64,000 bases of DNA from DATCMH01 sp036563505 (GCA_036563505.1 DATCMH010000016.1:124001-188000); one strand, 5' to 3'; positions 52,455 through 60,952 are shown, counted from the first letter of the stretch. The notes: a model not told the origin generated them from the sequence alone. A program made the numbers and translations.

Positions 52455-52480
52455 CGAACCGTATCCCCTAAATGCGCGTT
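52455..52480 (+). promoter_or_regulatory. Candidate EcfG-type promoter of the LOV kinase (one mismatch)
   Basis: CGAAC (52455-52459), 17-base spacer, CGTT (52477-52480); the consensus is GGAAC-N16/17-CGTT. It lies about 40 bases before the ATG at 52520, which supports that start over the ATG at 52472 lying between the two boxes. Confidence 0.4.
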
Positions 52481-52519
52481 CCCGCCGAGGGTTGCGACTT
52501 CTTCAAACCATCGAGGACC

Positions 52520-53701
52520 ATGGACGACGATCATCAACCGACCGCCGCTGACCTCAGTGACGCGCGGGCCTCCGAGGCCCGGCTCACGGCGGAGTACGGC
52601 CTGCGCGATCCGTTCGCGGCGGCCGTGCGCGGCACGCGCATGGCGATGATCATCACCGACCCGACGCAGCCGGACAACCCGATCATCTTCGCCAACCGAG
52701 CCTTCTGCCGGCTCACGGGCTACGCGCACGAGGAACTGATCGGCCGCAACTGTCGCTTCCTGCAAGGGCCGGGCTCGGATCCTGCCGCCGTGACGGCCAT
52801 GCGCGAGAACATCGCCCGGGGCCACGATGTCACCGTCGAGATCCTCAACTACCGCAAGGACGGCACCCCGTTCTGGAACGCGCTCTACGTCAGCCCGGTC
52901 CACGACGAGAAGGGTGCGGTGCGCTACTTCTTCGGCTCGCAGATCGACGTCAGCGAGAAGAAGGAAACGGAGCGCCGCCTGCGCGAGGCGAATGGCTTCC
53001 TGACCCGGGCCCGGGACTTCCTGGAGCAGGAGGTCGGCATCCGCACCGAGGAGCTCACCCGCACGCTCACGGCTAAGACCGCCCTCGTGCACGAACTCGA
53101 CCACCGGGTGAAGAACAACCTTCAGCTCATGGCGGCCCTGGTCGGCCTCGAGATGCGAAAGGGGCAGGAAGCCGGCGCGGGCTCGGGCGCGGGCGAGCAG
53201 CGCACCCTGGGCCGCCTGCGCGAGCGGCTGCAGGCCTTGGGCACCGTCCACCGCAAGCTCTACAACCGTGACGAGATCGGCACGTTCGACGCCGCGGAAT
53301 TCGCCCAGAATCTCGCCCGAGACCTGATCGCCAAGACGGGGCGCGAGGACATCGCCCTCGGCTTCGACGTCGAGCCGGTGATCGTGCCCGCCGACAAGGC
53401 GGCCCCCATCGCACTGATCCTCAACGAGCTCATCATCGACGCGCTCCACCACGCCTTCGTAGACGGCCACCCCGGCCGTCTCAAGCTCACGATGCGCCGG
53501 CTCAACGGGCATTTCATCTTCGAGGTGGAGGATGACGGCTTCTCCGAGCGTGAGCGCGAGGAGGCCCGACAGTCGAGCGGCGGCGCGATCATCGATCTCC
53601 TCGCTCGGCAGCTCGAGGCGGAAGTCGAATGGCATCCGGGGAACCCCGGCTCTCTCGTGCGCGTTACCCTGCCTGTGGGGAGTTCCGTGACGCGTCCATG
53701 A
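52520..53701 (+). CDS. LOV-domain blue-light sensor histidine kinase (HisKA_2 type)
   Basis: A 393-residue soluble kinase. The LOV domain (about 30-145) has the flavin-adduct cysteine C78 in GRNCRFLQGP, and RKDGTPFWNALYVSPVHD and GSQIDVSEKK close the fold. A coiled linker leads to HisKA_2 with H195 in LVHELDHRVKNNLQLM. The ATP domain is unusual: the N-box reads NELIIDALHHAF (Asp for the key Asn) and the G2 box SSGGAIIDLLARQL lacks GxGL. It overlaps the response regulator by 4 bases. This is the LovK-LovR layout of Caulobacter and relatives. An alternative start is ATG 52472 (409 aa). Confidence 0.88.
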   Translation: MDDDHQPTAADLSDARASEARLTAEYGLRDPFAAAVRGTRMAMIITDPTQPDNPIIFANRAFCRLTGYAHEELIGRNCRFLQGPGSDPAAVTAMRENIARGHDVTVEILNYRKDGTPFWNALYVSPVHDEKGAVRYFFGSQIDVSEKKETERRLREANGFLTRARDFLEQEVGIRTEELTRTLTAKTALVHELDHRVKNNLQLMAALVGLEMRKGQEAGAGSGAGEQRTLGRLRERLQALGTVHRKLYNRDEIGTFDAAEFAQNLARDLIAKTGREDIALGFDVEPVIVPADKAAPIALILNELIIDALHHAFVDGHPGRLKLTMRRLNGHFIFEVEDDGFSEREREEARQSSGGAIIDLLARQLEAEVEWHPGNPGSLVRVTLPVGSSVTRP

Positions 53702-54171
53702 CAAGAACAACGATGCCGACCGCGCTTGTGGTCGAGGACGAAGTCCTACTCGCCATCGAGATTGAGGCCTTGCTCGACGAAGCCGGTTTCGAGCCGGTCG
53801 GGCATGCCCTCAAATCCGGCGATGCAATCAAGCTCGCGCGCGAACTCAAGCCCGACTTCGCCCTCGTCGACGTGCATCTGCTCGACGGACCGACCGGCGT
53901 CGACGTCGCGCGCCGCCTCGCGCTTGAACTCGGAATCCTCGTCGTGTTCATGACCGGCAACGCCCGGCGCGTGCCGACGGATTTCGCGGGCGCTTACGGG
54001 CTCATCGAGAAGCCCTACACCGATTCCGGGCTGCTCGCGGCCCTGCGGCACATCCAGGCGCGCCTCTCGGGCGAGCGGACCGGCGAGCCGCCCCCGGCTC
54101 TCGAACTCGCCCCGCGCTACGACCCCCGCCGCGCCAAGGCGGGCTCCCAGAGCCGGCACGCCGCGGAGTAG
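53698..54171 (+). CDS. Single-domain response regulator (LovR-like)
   Basis: A 157-residue receiver with no output domain. Acidic pocket E13-D14 (LVVEDEVLL), acceptor D58 (FALVDVHLLDGPTG), T86 (VFMTGN), K105 (IEKPY). The ATG overlaps the kinase stop (ATGA), so kinase and regulator are co-translated. The C-terminal 30 residues are polar and likely disordered. In the LOV-kinase systems of Caulobacter this partner drains phosphate from the kinase toward the general stress response (inference here). Confidence 0.93.
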   Translation: MTRTTMPTALVVEDEVLLAIEIEALLDEAGFEPVGHALKSGDAIKLARELKPDFALVDVHLLDGPTGVDVARRLALELGILVVFMTGNARRVPTDFAGAYGLIEKPYTDSGLLAALRHIQARLSGERTGEPPPALELAPRYDPRRAKAGSQSRHAAE

Positions 54172-54184
54172 CTCCTCCGAGCGG

Positions 54185-54841
54185 TCAGGCCAGGGCCGGC
54201 AGACAAGCCGGCCGCGGCAGAGACGCTTGCGGCAAGAGCTCGAGGTCGGGGCCTAGCGAGCGCGCGAGGCGCGATCGCGCCATCGGCCATTCCGCCTTGA
54301 GTAGGCTGTAGACGGCCGTGTCCCGCACTCGACCATCGCGCATCACCATGTGACCCCGCAAAACCCCGTCCTGACGGGCGCCGAGGCGCTCGATGGCGTC
54401 CTGCGCGGCAAAGTCGAGCACGTCCGCCGTGAACTGGACGGTGTTGCAGCTCAAAACGTCGAAGGCCTGCGCCAGGAGCAGAGCTTTGGCGTGGCTGTTC
54501 ACGAAGCTGCGCTGCCAGGACCGGGCGATCCAGGTGCCGCCGATCGCGAGGCGTCGGTGTTCCGGCACGATCGTCATGTAGCTGGTCGCGCCGACGACCT
54601 GGGCGCCGTTCTCGTCGTCGAGCACCTCGAGGACGAAGGGCATCACGGCGCCCGCGCGCTGCTGCTCCAGGAGACGGGCGATGGCGGCCTGCATGTCGGC
54701 CGGTCGCGGAACGAAGGTTGTCGGCAAGGTCCAGAGCTCGCCGTCGCGAACAGCCTCCGCGAGCGCCGGAGCATCGTCCGTGGCGAGCGGACGAAGTCGT
54801 ACCCGGCTCGTGGCGAGAGTGACGGGACGAACCTCCATCAT
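54185..54841 (-). CDS. GNAT acetyltransferase, RimJ/RimL type
   Basis: A 218-residue acetyltransferase. The N-terminal TSRVRLRPLATDDAPALAEAV is the Rim-type opening. VVGATSYMTIVPEHRRLAIGGTWI and SHAKALLLAQAFDVL contain the acyl-CoA-binding region; DAIERLGARQDGVLR is the C-terminal helix. MMEV at 54841 follows CGGAG; an upstream in-frame ATG at 54934 adds a poorly conserved leader. Ends 13 bases from the convergent regulator stop. Confidence 0.88.
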   Translation of the reverse strand: MMEVRPVTLATSRVRLRPLATDDAPALAEAVRDGELWTLPTTFVPRPADMQAAIARLLEQQRAGAVMPFVLEVLDDENGAQVVGATSYMTIVPEHRRLAIGGTWIARSWQRSFVNSHAKALLLAQAFDVLSCNTVQFTADVLDFAAQDAIERLGARQDGVLRGHMVMRDGRVRDTAVYSLLKAEWPMARSRLARSLGPDLELLPQASLPRPACLPALA

Positions 54842-55168
54842 GGCGCTGCTCCGGTGAGACTCGAAGCTTAAGGCACGGGCGGGATCGCTGGAAAGGCAAA
54901 GCTTATGATCCTGCCCATCACGCGTTTTGATCAATTATTACGCTGATACGGCGCCGGCGTGATACTCGCGATCAAAGGCCAAGCTGGAATCGGCAGGAAC
55001 TTTCGCTCACGGGACAGCGTCAAGACGGGCGCCTGCGCCCTGCACCGCCTCGCATCGGACAGAACCGTTCCCGAGCGGGCGCGTTGGCGCAGCGGGGGTT
55101 TCCTCTGAGCCCCGTGGAGGCTTCGTCCCATCCGCACTGCCTTCGACATCGCGGCCGGCCTCGGCCTC
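54842..55168. other. 327-bp divergent intergenic region
   Basis: No gene seen. It includes an AT-rich stretch TTTTGATCAATTATTACGC (54925-54943) suited to a promoter for the GNAT gene. On the plus strand a weak GGAAC-N17-CGTC motif (54996-55021) lies 150 bases before the channel-like gene. Confidence 0.4.
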
Positions 55169-56239
55169 GTGCTCTTCGCGCTCTCGGACGTGTTCCGCTC
55201 GATCCTGCTGCCCCGGGCGACGGCGCGCACGTTCCGCCTCGGGCCGCTGCTCGGCGCCACTTTCGGCCCGCCCTGGGCCTTCGTCGCGGACCGGATCGCC
55301 GATCAGCGGCGTCGGCAAGCGTTCCGCGGTGCTCTGGCGCCGCTGCTGCTCGTGATCTCCCTCCTGACCTGGATCGCGCTGCTCATCCTCGGCTTCGGCC
55401 TGCTGATGAGCGCCGCGCGCCACCGCTTCGATCCCGCCCTCACGGGCTACGGCGACGCGTTCTACCAGGCGGCCTCGTCCTTCCTCACTCTCGGCTTGAG
55501 CGGGGTCACGGCGGCCGGATCGGCGCGGATCGTGACGGTGCTGGCGGGGCTCGCAGGGCTTGCCACGGTCACCATCGTCGCGAGCTTCCTGCTCTCGGTG
55601 CAGAGCGCCCTGCACCGGCGCGAGGTGCTGGTGCTGGGCTTGGCCGCCGCGGCGGGACGCCCGCCGTCGGGCCTTGCGATCCTCGAGAGCTACGCCCGCC
55701 TCGCCTCTCCGAGCGAGTTGGCGCAGCTCTTCAAGGCCTGGCAGGACTGGGCGGCGGACGTGCTCCACAGCCATCGTGCCTACCCGATCCTGGCGGAGTT
55801 CCGCTCGACGGACGAAGACGACGAGTGGCTCGCGAGTCTTAGCGCCGTGCTCGACGCCGCCGTGCTGCTGCTCGCCGCGGTGGACGACCGGGAGGCGAAG
55901 CCGGCGCAATCGGCGGCGCGCCTCTTCCTGCCCATCGGCTGCCGCACGGCGCACGACCTGGCGCGCCAGTTCGCCGTCAAGCGCAAGGACTCGCCCGACC
56001 CATCCTTCCTGCGCGAGGAGTTCCGGGTGGCGCGCCGGCGCTTAGCCGCCGCGAGCTACCAGCTCGCCGCGGACGAGCGGGCGGGCTACGAGACCCTGCT
56101 CCGCCTGCGCGAGGGCCATGCCGGCGCGATGGCCGGGCTGGCCCATCATCTCGGCATCGCGATCACCCCCGGCCTCTTACCCGCGGGCGAGCCGCCGCCC
56201 GAGGTCGTGCGCGAGGATCCCCGCAAGGCGGCGGAGTAA
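55169..56239 (+). CDS. Ion-channel-like membrane protein with degenerate filter
   Basis: A 356-residue protein. Two strong helices (about residues 60-82 and 120-142) flank a pore-helix-like segment FYQAASSFLTLGLSGVTAAG, resembling bacterial two-helix channels, but the selectivity filter is LGLSG instead of GYG. An amphipathic N-terminal helix VLFALSDVFRSILLPRATAR precedes it and a large cytoplasmic helical domain (about 150-356) follows. The only normal start is GTG 55169; upstream in-frame residues (TAFDIAAGLGL) look real, so a non-standard start such as ATC 55130 is possible. Confidence 0.7.
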   Translation: MLFALSDVFRSILLPRATARTFRLGPLLGATFGPPWAFVADRIADQRRRQAFRGALAPLLLVISLLTWIALLILGFGLLMSAARHRFDPALTGYGDAFYQAASSFLTLGLSGVTAAGSARIVTVLAGLAGLATVTIVASFLLSVQSALHRREVLVLGLAAAAGRPPSGLAILESYARLASPSELAQLFKAWQDWAADVLHSHRAYPILAEFRSTDEDDEWLASLSAVLDAAVLLLAAVDDREAKPAQSAARLFLPIGCRTAHDLARQFAVKRKDSPDPSFLREEFRVARRRLAAASYQLAADERAGYETLLRLREGHAGAMAGLAHHLGIAITPGLLPAGEPPPEVVREDPRKAAE

Positions 56240-56251
56240 GGCTGAAACCCC

Positions 56252-57802
56252 TCACTCGGCGGCGGTCGTCGGACCGACGGCGCTGCGCAGGGGCCGCTCC
56301 TCCATCCGGATCAGGAAGAAGAGGGCGAGGGCGAACCCGAGCAGCGCTGCGGCGAACACCCAGCGGAAGACGCCGCCGAGGTTCACGCCGGTTGTGGCCG
56401 CCTGGGACAGGGTCTCGAACGTCAGGCCGCGTCCCGCGGCGCCCAGGCCCCCGAGCACGATGGCGCCGAACACTGCGACGATAAAGGCGCCGCCGAGCTG
56501 GCGGAAGAAGTTCGCCACCCCCGTCGCGGTGCCGAGCTGATGAGGCTCCACCGCGTTCTGGATTGCCACCGTCGAGATGGGGAGCAGGGTCCCGAGCCCG
56601 ATGCTCGTTACGGCGTTTAGGACGAGCACCCAGGCGAGCGGCAGCCGCTCGGACAGGACGACGAGGGCCGCGGTCGCCAGCGCCGCGACGGTCAGGCCCA
56701 CCACCGGCAGGCGCTTGTAATGTGTGACATGGGCCATGGCCCGCCCCGACAAGGTCGCGCCCGTCACCGTGCCCACCATGAGGGGGATCAGCGCGAGGCC
56801 GGAATCAGCGGCGGAGAGGCCGCGCACCGCCTCGAAATAGACCGGCAGGTAGATCGTGAGACCGATGAAGGTGCCCATCCCGAAGCAGGCGGCGAGTGTG
56901 CCCGAGCGCACCACCGGGTTGTCGAGGATATCGACGGGGATGAGCGGCTCCGGGCTTCGGCGCAGGTGGCGGGCGAAGATGGCCCAGAGAACGGCGGAGG
57001 CGGCGACAAGCGCCAGGATCGGGCCAGAGAACCACGGGTAGCGCAGGCCGCCCCAGCTCAGCGCCAGGAGCAGGCTCACCGTCGCTGCGCACATCAGCAC
57101 GGCGCCGAGCACGTCGAGGCGGTGGGGCCGCTCGTGCCGGGGCAGGCGCTTCAAAGCGCCGTTCGTCATCCAGAGCGCGAGAAGGCCGAGCGGCAGGTTG
57201 ATCCAGAAGATCACCGACCAGTGCAGCCGCTCGGCGAAGAAGCCGCCGAGCACCGGGCCGGCGAGGCTCGAGGCCACGAAGACGCCCGCGATATAAACTT
57301 GGTAGCGCGCCCGCTCCTTCGGCGCGACGACGTCGGCGATGATGGTCTGCGCCAGCGAGATCAGCCCGCCGCCACCCAAACCCTGGAGCGCCCGGGCGAG
57401 GATCAAGACAAGCATCGAGGGCGCCAGCGCGCAGGCGATCGAGCCGATGATGAAGGTGACGATGCCGATCAGCAGCGTGACGCGCCGGCCGTGGATGTCG
57501 CTGAACTTGCCGTAGAGCGGCGTCACGGCGGTGGCGGCCAAGAGATAGGCCGTCACCACCCAGCTCATGTGCTCGAGATCGCCGAGCTCGCGCCCGATGG
57601 TCGGCAAGGCCGTCGCGACGATGGTCTGGTCGAGGGCCGCCAGCAGCATCGCCACGATGATGCCGATGATGATGGATCGGATCTCGGCATGGGTGAGGGG
57701 CACGGCCCCGGCGGGGGGCACGGCCCCGGCGGGCGGCGCAGCCTCGGCCGGCGTCTTGAGGGGCGCAGCCGCGCGCGGCCCGTCTCGCAGCGGCTGGTCC
57801 AT
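56252..57802 (-). CDS. MFS drug-efflux transporter, DHA2 (EmrB/QacA) family
   Basis: A 516-residue pump with 14 predicted helices. LAALDQTIVATALPTIGRELG and YGKFSDIHGRRVTLLIGIV are DHA2 signatures in helix 1 and the 2-3 loop. The cytoplasmic N-terminus contains a duplicated PAGAVP hexapeptide, an 18-base tandem repeat around 57700-57735. Divergent from the photoproduct-lyase-like gene. Confidence 0.93.
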   Translation of the reverse strand: MDQPLRDGPRAAAPLKTPAEAAPPAGAVPPAGAVPLTHAEIRSIIIGIIVAMLLAALDQTIVATALPTIGRELGDLEHMSWVVTAYLLAATAVTPLYGKFSDIHGRRVTLLIGIVTFIIGSIACALAPSMLVLILARALQGLGGGGLISLAQTIIADVVAPKERARYQVYIAGVFVASSLAGPVLGGFFAERLHWSVIFWINLPLGLLALWMTNGALKRLPRHERPHRLDVLGAVLMCAATVSLLLALSWGGLRYPWFSGPILALVAASAVLWAIFARHLRRSPEPLIPVDILDNPVVRSGTLAACFGMGTFIGLTIYLPVYFEAVRGLSAADSGLALIPLMVGTVTGATLSGRAMAHVTHYKRLPVVGLTVAALATAALVVLSERLPLAWVLVLNAVTSIGLGTLLPISTVAIQNAVEPHQLGTATGVANFFRQLGGAFIVAVFGAIVLGGLGAAGRGLTFETLSQAATTGVNLGGVFRWVFAAALLGFALALFFLIRMEERPLRSAVGPTTAAE

Positions 57803-57965
57803 GAGCAGGCAGTCTCCCTCGGGAAAGGAGGAAAACTAGCACGGTCGGGTTTCGTTCAAAGCCTTGGCCTGCAGGGCAGACATGTCACGGCCAGCCTTGA
57901 GGCCGATCGCCCCAGGCGCGGACCCGAACCCGCCGCCCGACGGTTCTGGCCCGCGGAGACCCGCG

Positions 57966-59075
57966 ATGCAGACCCATGCCCTCGCCCTCGATCGACCGAC
58001 GGCGCCCGCGCCAACGCCGCCGAAGCTCTGGAAACCGCGCAAGGTGCTGATCACCGCCGCGGCCCGGGACTGGGCCCATGGCCGCGCGATCGCCGAGCGG
58101 GCCGCGAGCTTTGGCTGCGACGTGGTGGAGCTGTCCTCGAATCGGCTGCCGCGGCCGGAGGCGGAGGACCCGCGCCGCGCCTATGTCGAGGCCAAGAACA
58201 CCCTCGCGATCGTCGTCGCACCGCCCTCGAAGCTGCGCTTCCAGCCGATCCCGCCCTCCGCCGACTGGCGCTTCGACCTCGCCGAGGGCTGCCCGGCCCA
58301 TTGCCAATACTGCTACCTCGCGGGCTCGCTCGCCGGCCCGCCGATCACCCGCGCCTACGCCAACCTGCCCGAGATCCTCGGGTTGCTGGAGAGTCACGTC
58401 GGACGCGGCACCATCACCTCGCGGCAGGCCGAACGCGCGGACGAGGGCACCACCTTCGAGGCCTCCTGCTACACCGACCCGCTCGGCATCGAGCACCTCA
58501 CCGGCTCGCTCGCCGAGACGATCCGCCATTTCGGCGCCTGGGATGCCGCGGTGCAGCTGCGCTTCACGACGAAGTTCGACGCGGTGGAGCCGCTCCTCGT
58601 GCTGCCGCACGGCCGGCGCACCCGCATCCGCGTCTCGGTGAACGCCGCGCCCGCTGCGCGCTTCGAGGGCGGCACGGCGCCGGTGGCGGCGCGCTTCTCA
58701 GCCATGCGAATGATGGCGCTCGCCGGCTACCGCATCGGGCTCACCGTCGCGCCGATCATGCCCGTCGAGGGCTGGCTGGAAGCCTATCGCACGCTCTTCG
58801 CCCAAGCGGCGCAGGCGCTCGATGGCGTTCCCGACCCCGACCTCACGGTCGAGCTCATCACCCATCGCTTCACGCCGGGCTCGAAGGACGTGCTCACGGG
58901 CTGGTATCCGGGCACGTCGCTCGACATGGACGAGGCGAAGCGCAGCCGCAAACTGACCAAGTTCGGTTCGGTGAAGTACGTGTTCCCTGCCGACCGCATG
59001 AAGGAGATGCGCGCGGGCCTGGAGCGCATGGTGGCGGAGGAACTGCCAGCCGCGCGAATCCTTTACTGGACGTAA
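57966..59075 (+). CDS. Spore photoproduct lyase family radical-SAM protein
   Basis: A 369-residue SplB homologue. The radical-SAM cluster motif is C109-x3-C113-x2-C116 in EGCPAHCQYCYL. The hydrogen-donor cysteine of B. subtilis SplB (C141 there) is matched by C168 in FEASCYTDPLGIEHLTGSL. RFTTKFDAVEPLL, GLTVAPIMPVEGW, ELITHRFTPGSKDVL and LDMDEAKR also align along the family. It repairs 5-thyminyl-dihydrothymine in Bacillus; the role in this non-spore-former is unknown. ATG 57966 follows GGAGA. An upstream ATG at 57864 is unlikely. It is 22 bases ahead of the PAP2 gene. Confidence 0.92.
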   Translation: MQTHALALDRPTAPAPTPPKLWKPRKVLITAAARDWAHGRAIAERAASFGCDVVELSSNRLPRPEAEDPRRAYVEAKNTLAIVVAPPSKLRFQPIPPSADWRFDLAEGCPAHCQYCYLAGSLAGPPITRAYANLPEILGLLESHVGRGTITSRQAERADEGTTFEASCYTDPLGIEHLTGSLAETIRHFGAWDAAVQLRFTTKFDAVEPLLVLPHGRRTRIRVSVNAAPAARFEGGTAPVAARFSAMRMMALAGYRIGLTVAPIMPVEGWLEAYRTLFAQAAQALDGVPDPDLTVELITHRFTPGSKDVLTGWYPGTSLDMDEAKRSRKLTKFGSVKYVFPADRMKEMRAGLERMVAEELPAARILYWT

Positions 59076-59097
59076 GTTTCCTTAGCCGACGCGCCGC

Positions 59098-59844
59098 ATG
59101 ACCCCGCTCTTCGACCACGCCGCCCGCCTCGCCGTGCGCCTTCGCCTCAACGAAGTGGCGCCGCTCCTGTCGCTCGCCGGCGGGAGCTTCTTCGTCTGGC
59201 TCTTCGTGGCCATCGCCGGCGAGGTGCGCGAGGGCGACACGAAGAGCTTCGACACCGCGATCCTGCTCGGCTTGCGCAACCCCGCCGACCCCGCCGACCC
59301 GATCGGTCCCCGCTGGTTCGAGGAGGCGGCGCGGGACGTGACCGCGCTCGGCGGACACGTCGTCCTGGGGCTCGTGGCCTTGAGCACGCTGGCCTACCTG
59401 ATCCTCATGCGGCGGCGTCACGCCGCGCTCCTCCTCATCGCGGCGGTAGGCGGGGGCATGCTGCTCTCGGCTGGCCTTAAAGTGGGCTTCGAGCGGCCCC
59501 GGCCCGACCTCGTCGCCCATGCGACGCGGGTCTACACCGCGAGCTTCCCGAGCGGGCATTCGATGCTCTCGGCGGTAACGTATCTCACGCTCGGAGCGCT
59601 TCTCGCCCGCACGCATCCGCACCGGCGGGTCAAGGCCTTCTTCATCGTCCTCGCCATCCTGATCACGCTCCTCGTTGGCGCGAGCCGGGTGTATCTCGGC
59701 GTCCATTGGCCGACCGACGTGCTGGCCGGCTGGTGCGGCGGTGCGGCCTGGGCCGCGCTCTGCTGGTTCGTGGCGCTGACCCTGCAGCGACGCGGTCAGG
59801 TCGAGCCCGCGGGGACGACGGCGCTGGCGCCGGCCAAGGCCTGA
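59098..59844 (+). CDS. PAP2-family membrane phosphatase
   Basis: A 248-residue membrane phosphatase (type-2 phosphatidate phosphatase fold), acting on lipid phosphates or isoprenyl pyrophosphates. The three phosphatase motifs are LKVGFERPRP (KxxxxxxRP), SFPSGHSML (PSGH) and SRVYLGVHWPTDVLAG (SRxxxGxHxxxD). About six helices. Shortly downstream of the SPL gene, so probably co-transcribed, although the functional link is unclear. Confidence 0.94.
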   Translation: MTPLFDHAARLAVRLRLNEVAPLLSLAGGSFFVWLFVAIAGEVREGDTKSFDTAILLGLRNPADPADPIGPRWFEEAARDVTALGGHVVLGLVALSTLAYLILMRRRHAALLLIAAVGGGMLLSAGLKVGFERPRPDLVAHATRVYTASFPSGHSMLSAVTYLTLGALLARTHPHRRVKAFFIVLAILITLLVGASRVYLGVHWPTDVLAGWCGGAAWAALCWFVALTLQRRGQVEPAGTTALAPAKA

Positions 59845-59881
59845 GCGCGGCGCGATCAAGGGTCTGTTGTCCCACCTCTCA

Positions 59882-59995
59882 CCTCATCCTGAGGTGCGAA
59901 GGCGTCAGCCTGAGCCTCGAAGGAGGGCTCCAGGACCGTAAACGTCACTGGAGCCCTCCTTCGAGGCCGCGCGAGCGCGGCACCTCAGGATGAGG
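59882..59995. repeat. 114-bp palindromic element, copy B (inverted)
   Basis: Same element as at 25239-25351 but inverted: its reverse complement shares the CCTCATCCTGAGGTGCCGCGCTCGCGCGGCC arm (start 25239) and the following GAAGGAGGGCTCCAG. The loop and the opposite arm differ. It lies between the PAP2 gene and the convergent kynA gene. Confidence 0.85.
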
Positions 59996-60030
59996 TGGTT
60001 GATTAGGAAGCCCTTATCAGTCGGTGCACA

Positions 60031-60876
60031 TCACAGCCGCGTCCTGAGTTCCCACAATTCGGGGAAGAATGAGCGGTCGAGTGCCGTTTTCAGGAACCCG
60101 ACGCCGTTCGAGCCGCCGGTGCCGCGCTTGTGGCCGATGATGCGCTCCACCGTCTTCATGTGGCGGAAGCGCCATTGCTGGAACCAGTCCTCCACATCGA
60201 CGAGTTCTTCCGCCAGCTCGTAGAGGTCGAAGTGGGTGTCGGGCTCGCGGTAGATCGAGAGCCAGATATCGCGCACCGCCTCGTCGAAGCGGTGCGGCTG
60301 AGAAAAGTCCCGCTCGATCAGCGCCGGCGGCACGGGGTAGCCGCGGCGGGCGAGGAGCCGGAGCGCCTCGTCGTAGACGCTGGGCGCCGCCAGCGCTTCG
60401 CTGAGGCGGGCATGAACCTCCGGCTTATGCCGGTGCGGCAGGATCATGCGCGGGTCCTTGGCACCGAGGCGAAACTCCAGGAGCCGGTACTGGTGCGACT
60501 GGAAGCCCGAGGACTGGCCGAGATCGCCGCGGAAGGCGAGGTAGTCCGACGGCGTCATGGTCGAGAGCACGTCCCAAGCCTGGATCAGCTGCTCCTGGAT
60601 GCGGGTGAAGCGGGCGAGCGCCTTGAAGGCGGGCGGGAGCGTATCGGCGCGGATCGCCGCCATGGCCACTTCGAGCTCGTGGATGGCGAGCGACAGCCAG
60701 AGCTCCTGGACCTGATGGATCGTGATGAAGAGGTGCTCGTCGTGCTTGTCCGAGAGCGGGCGCTTCGCGGCGAGCAGGCTGTCCAGGCCCAGATAATCGG
60801 CGTAGGTCATCTGCCGGGCGAGATCGAGGTGGAGATCGTCGCCGACGCGGCTTTCGGGCGCGCTGTCGTGGGTCAT
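60031..60876 (-). CDS. kynA: Tryptophan 2,3-dioxygenase
   Basis: First enzyme of tryptophan catabolism: L-Trp + O2 to N-formylkynurenine, heme-dependent tetramer. 281 residues. FITIHQVQELWLSL holds the substrate-side His; SGFQSHQYRLLEFRLGAKD the substrate pocket; and IIGHKRGTGGSNGVGFLK the axial heme His and Trp-binding loop. ATG 60876 follows AGGAAC. Divergent from a PLP enzyme over a 76-bp gap with a large palindrome. Confidence 0.97.
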   Translation of the reverse strand: MTHDSAPESRVGDDLHLDLARQMTYADYLGLDSLLAAKRPLSDKHDEHLFITIHQVQELWLSLAIHELEVAMAAIRADTLPPAFKALARFTRIQEQLIQAWDVLSTMTPSDYLAFRGDLGQSSGFQSHQYRLLEFRLGAKDPRMILPHRHKPEVHARLSEALAAPSVYDEALRLLARRGYPVPPALIERDFSQPHRFDEAVRDIWLSIYREPDTHFDLYELAEELVDVEDWFQQWRFRHMKTVERIIGHKRGTGGSNGVGFLKTALDRSFFPELWELRTRL

Positions 60877-60910
60877 GGGCCCGTTCCTGTTGCCGAGAGG
60901 ACCGAAGCGG

Positions 60911-60930
60911 ATATTTTAAGCTTCAAATAT
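60911..60930. promoter_or_regulatory. 20-bp AT-rich palindrome, candidate operator
   Basis: ATATTTTAAGCTTCAAATAT reads the same on both strands at 18 of 20 positions and is centred in the 76-bp gap between kynA and the divergent PLP-enzyme gene. It is strikingly AT-rich for this genome. Size and symmetry suit a dimeric regulator of the Lrp/AsnC (KynR) or MarR kind; no such gene is in the window. Confidence 0.55.
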
Positions 60931-60952
60931 TCCGGCGTCCAACGGAGGTCGC

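Noticed and set aside
54996..55021. GGAAC-N17-CGTC as another EcfG promoter
   Set aside because: One mismatch, 148 bases from the next start and no supporting context; kept only as a note in the intergenic entry.
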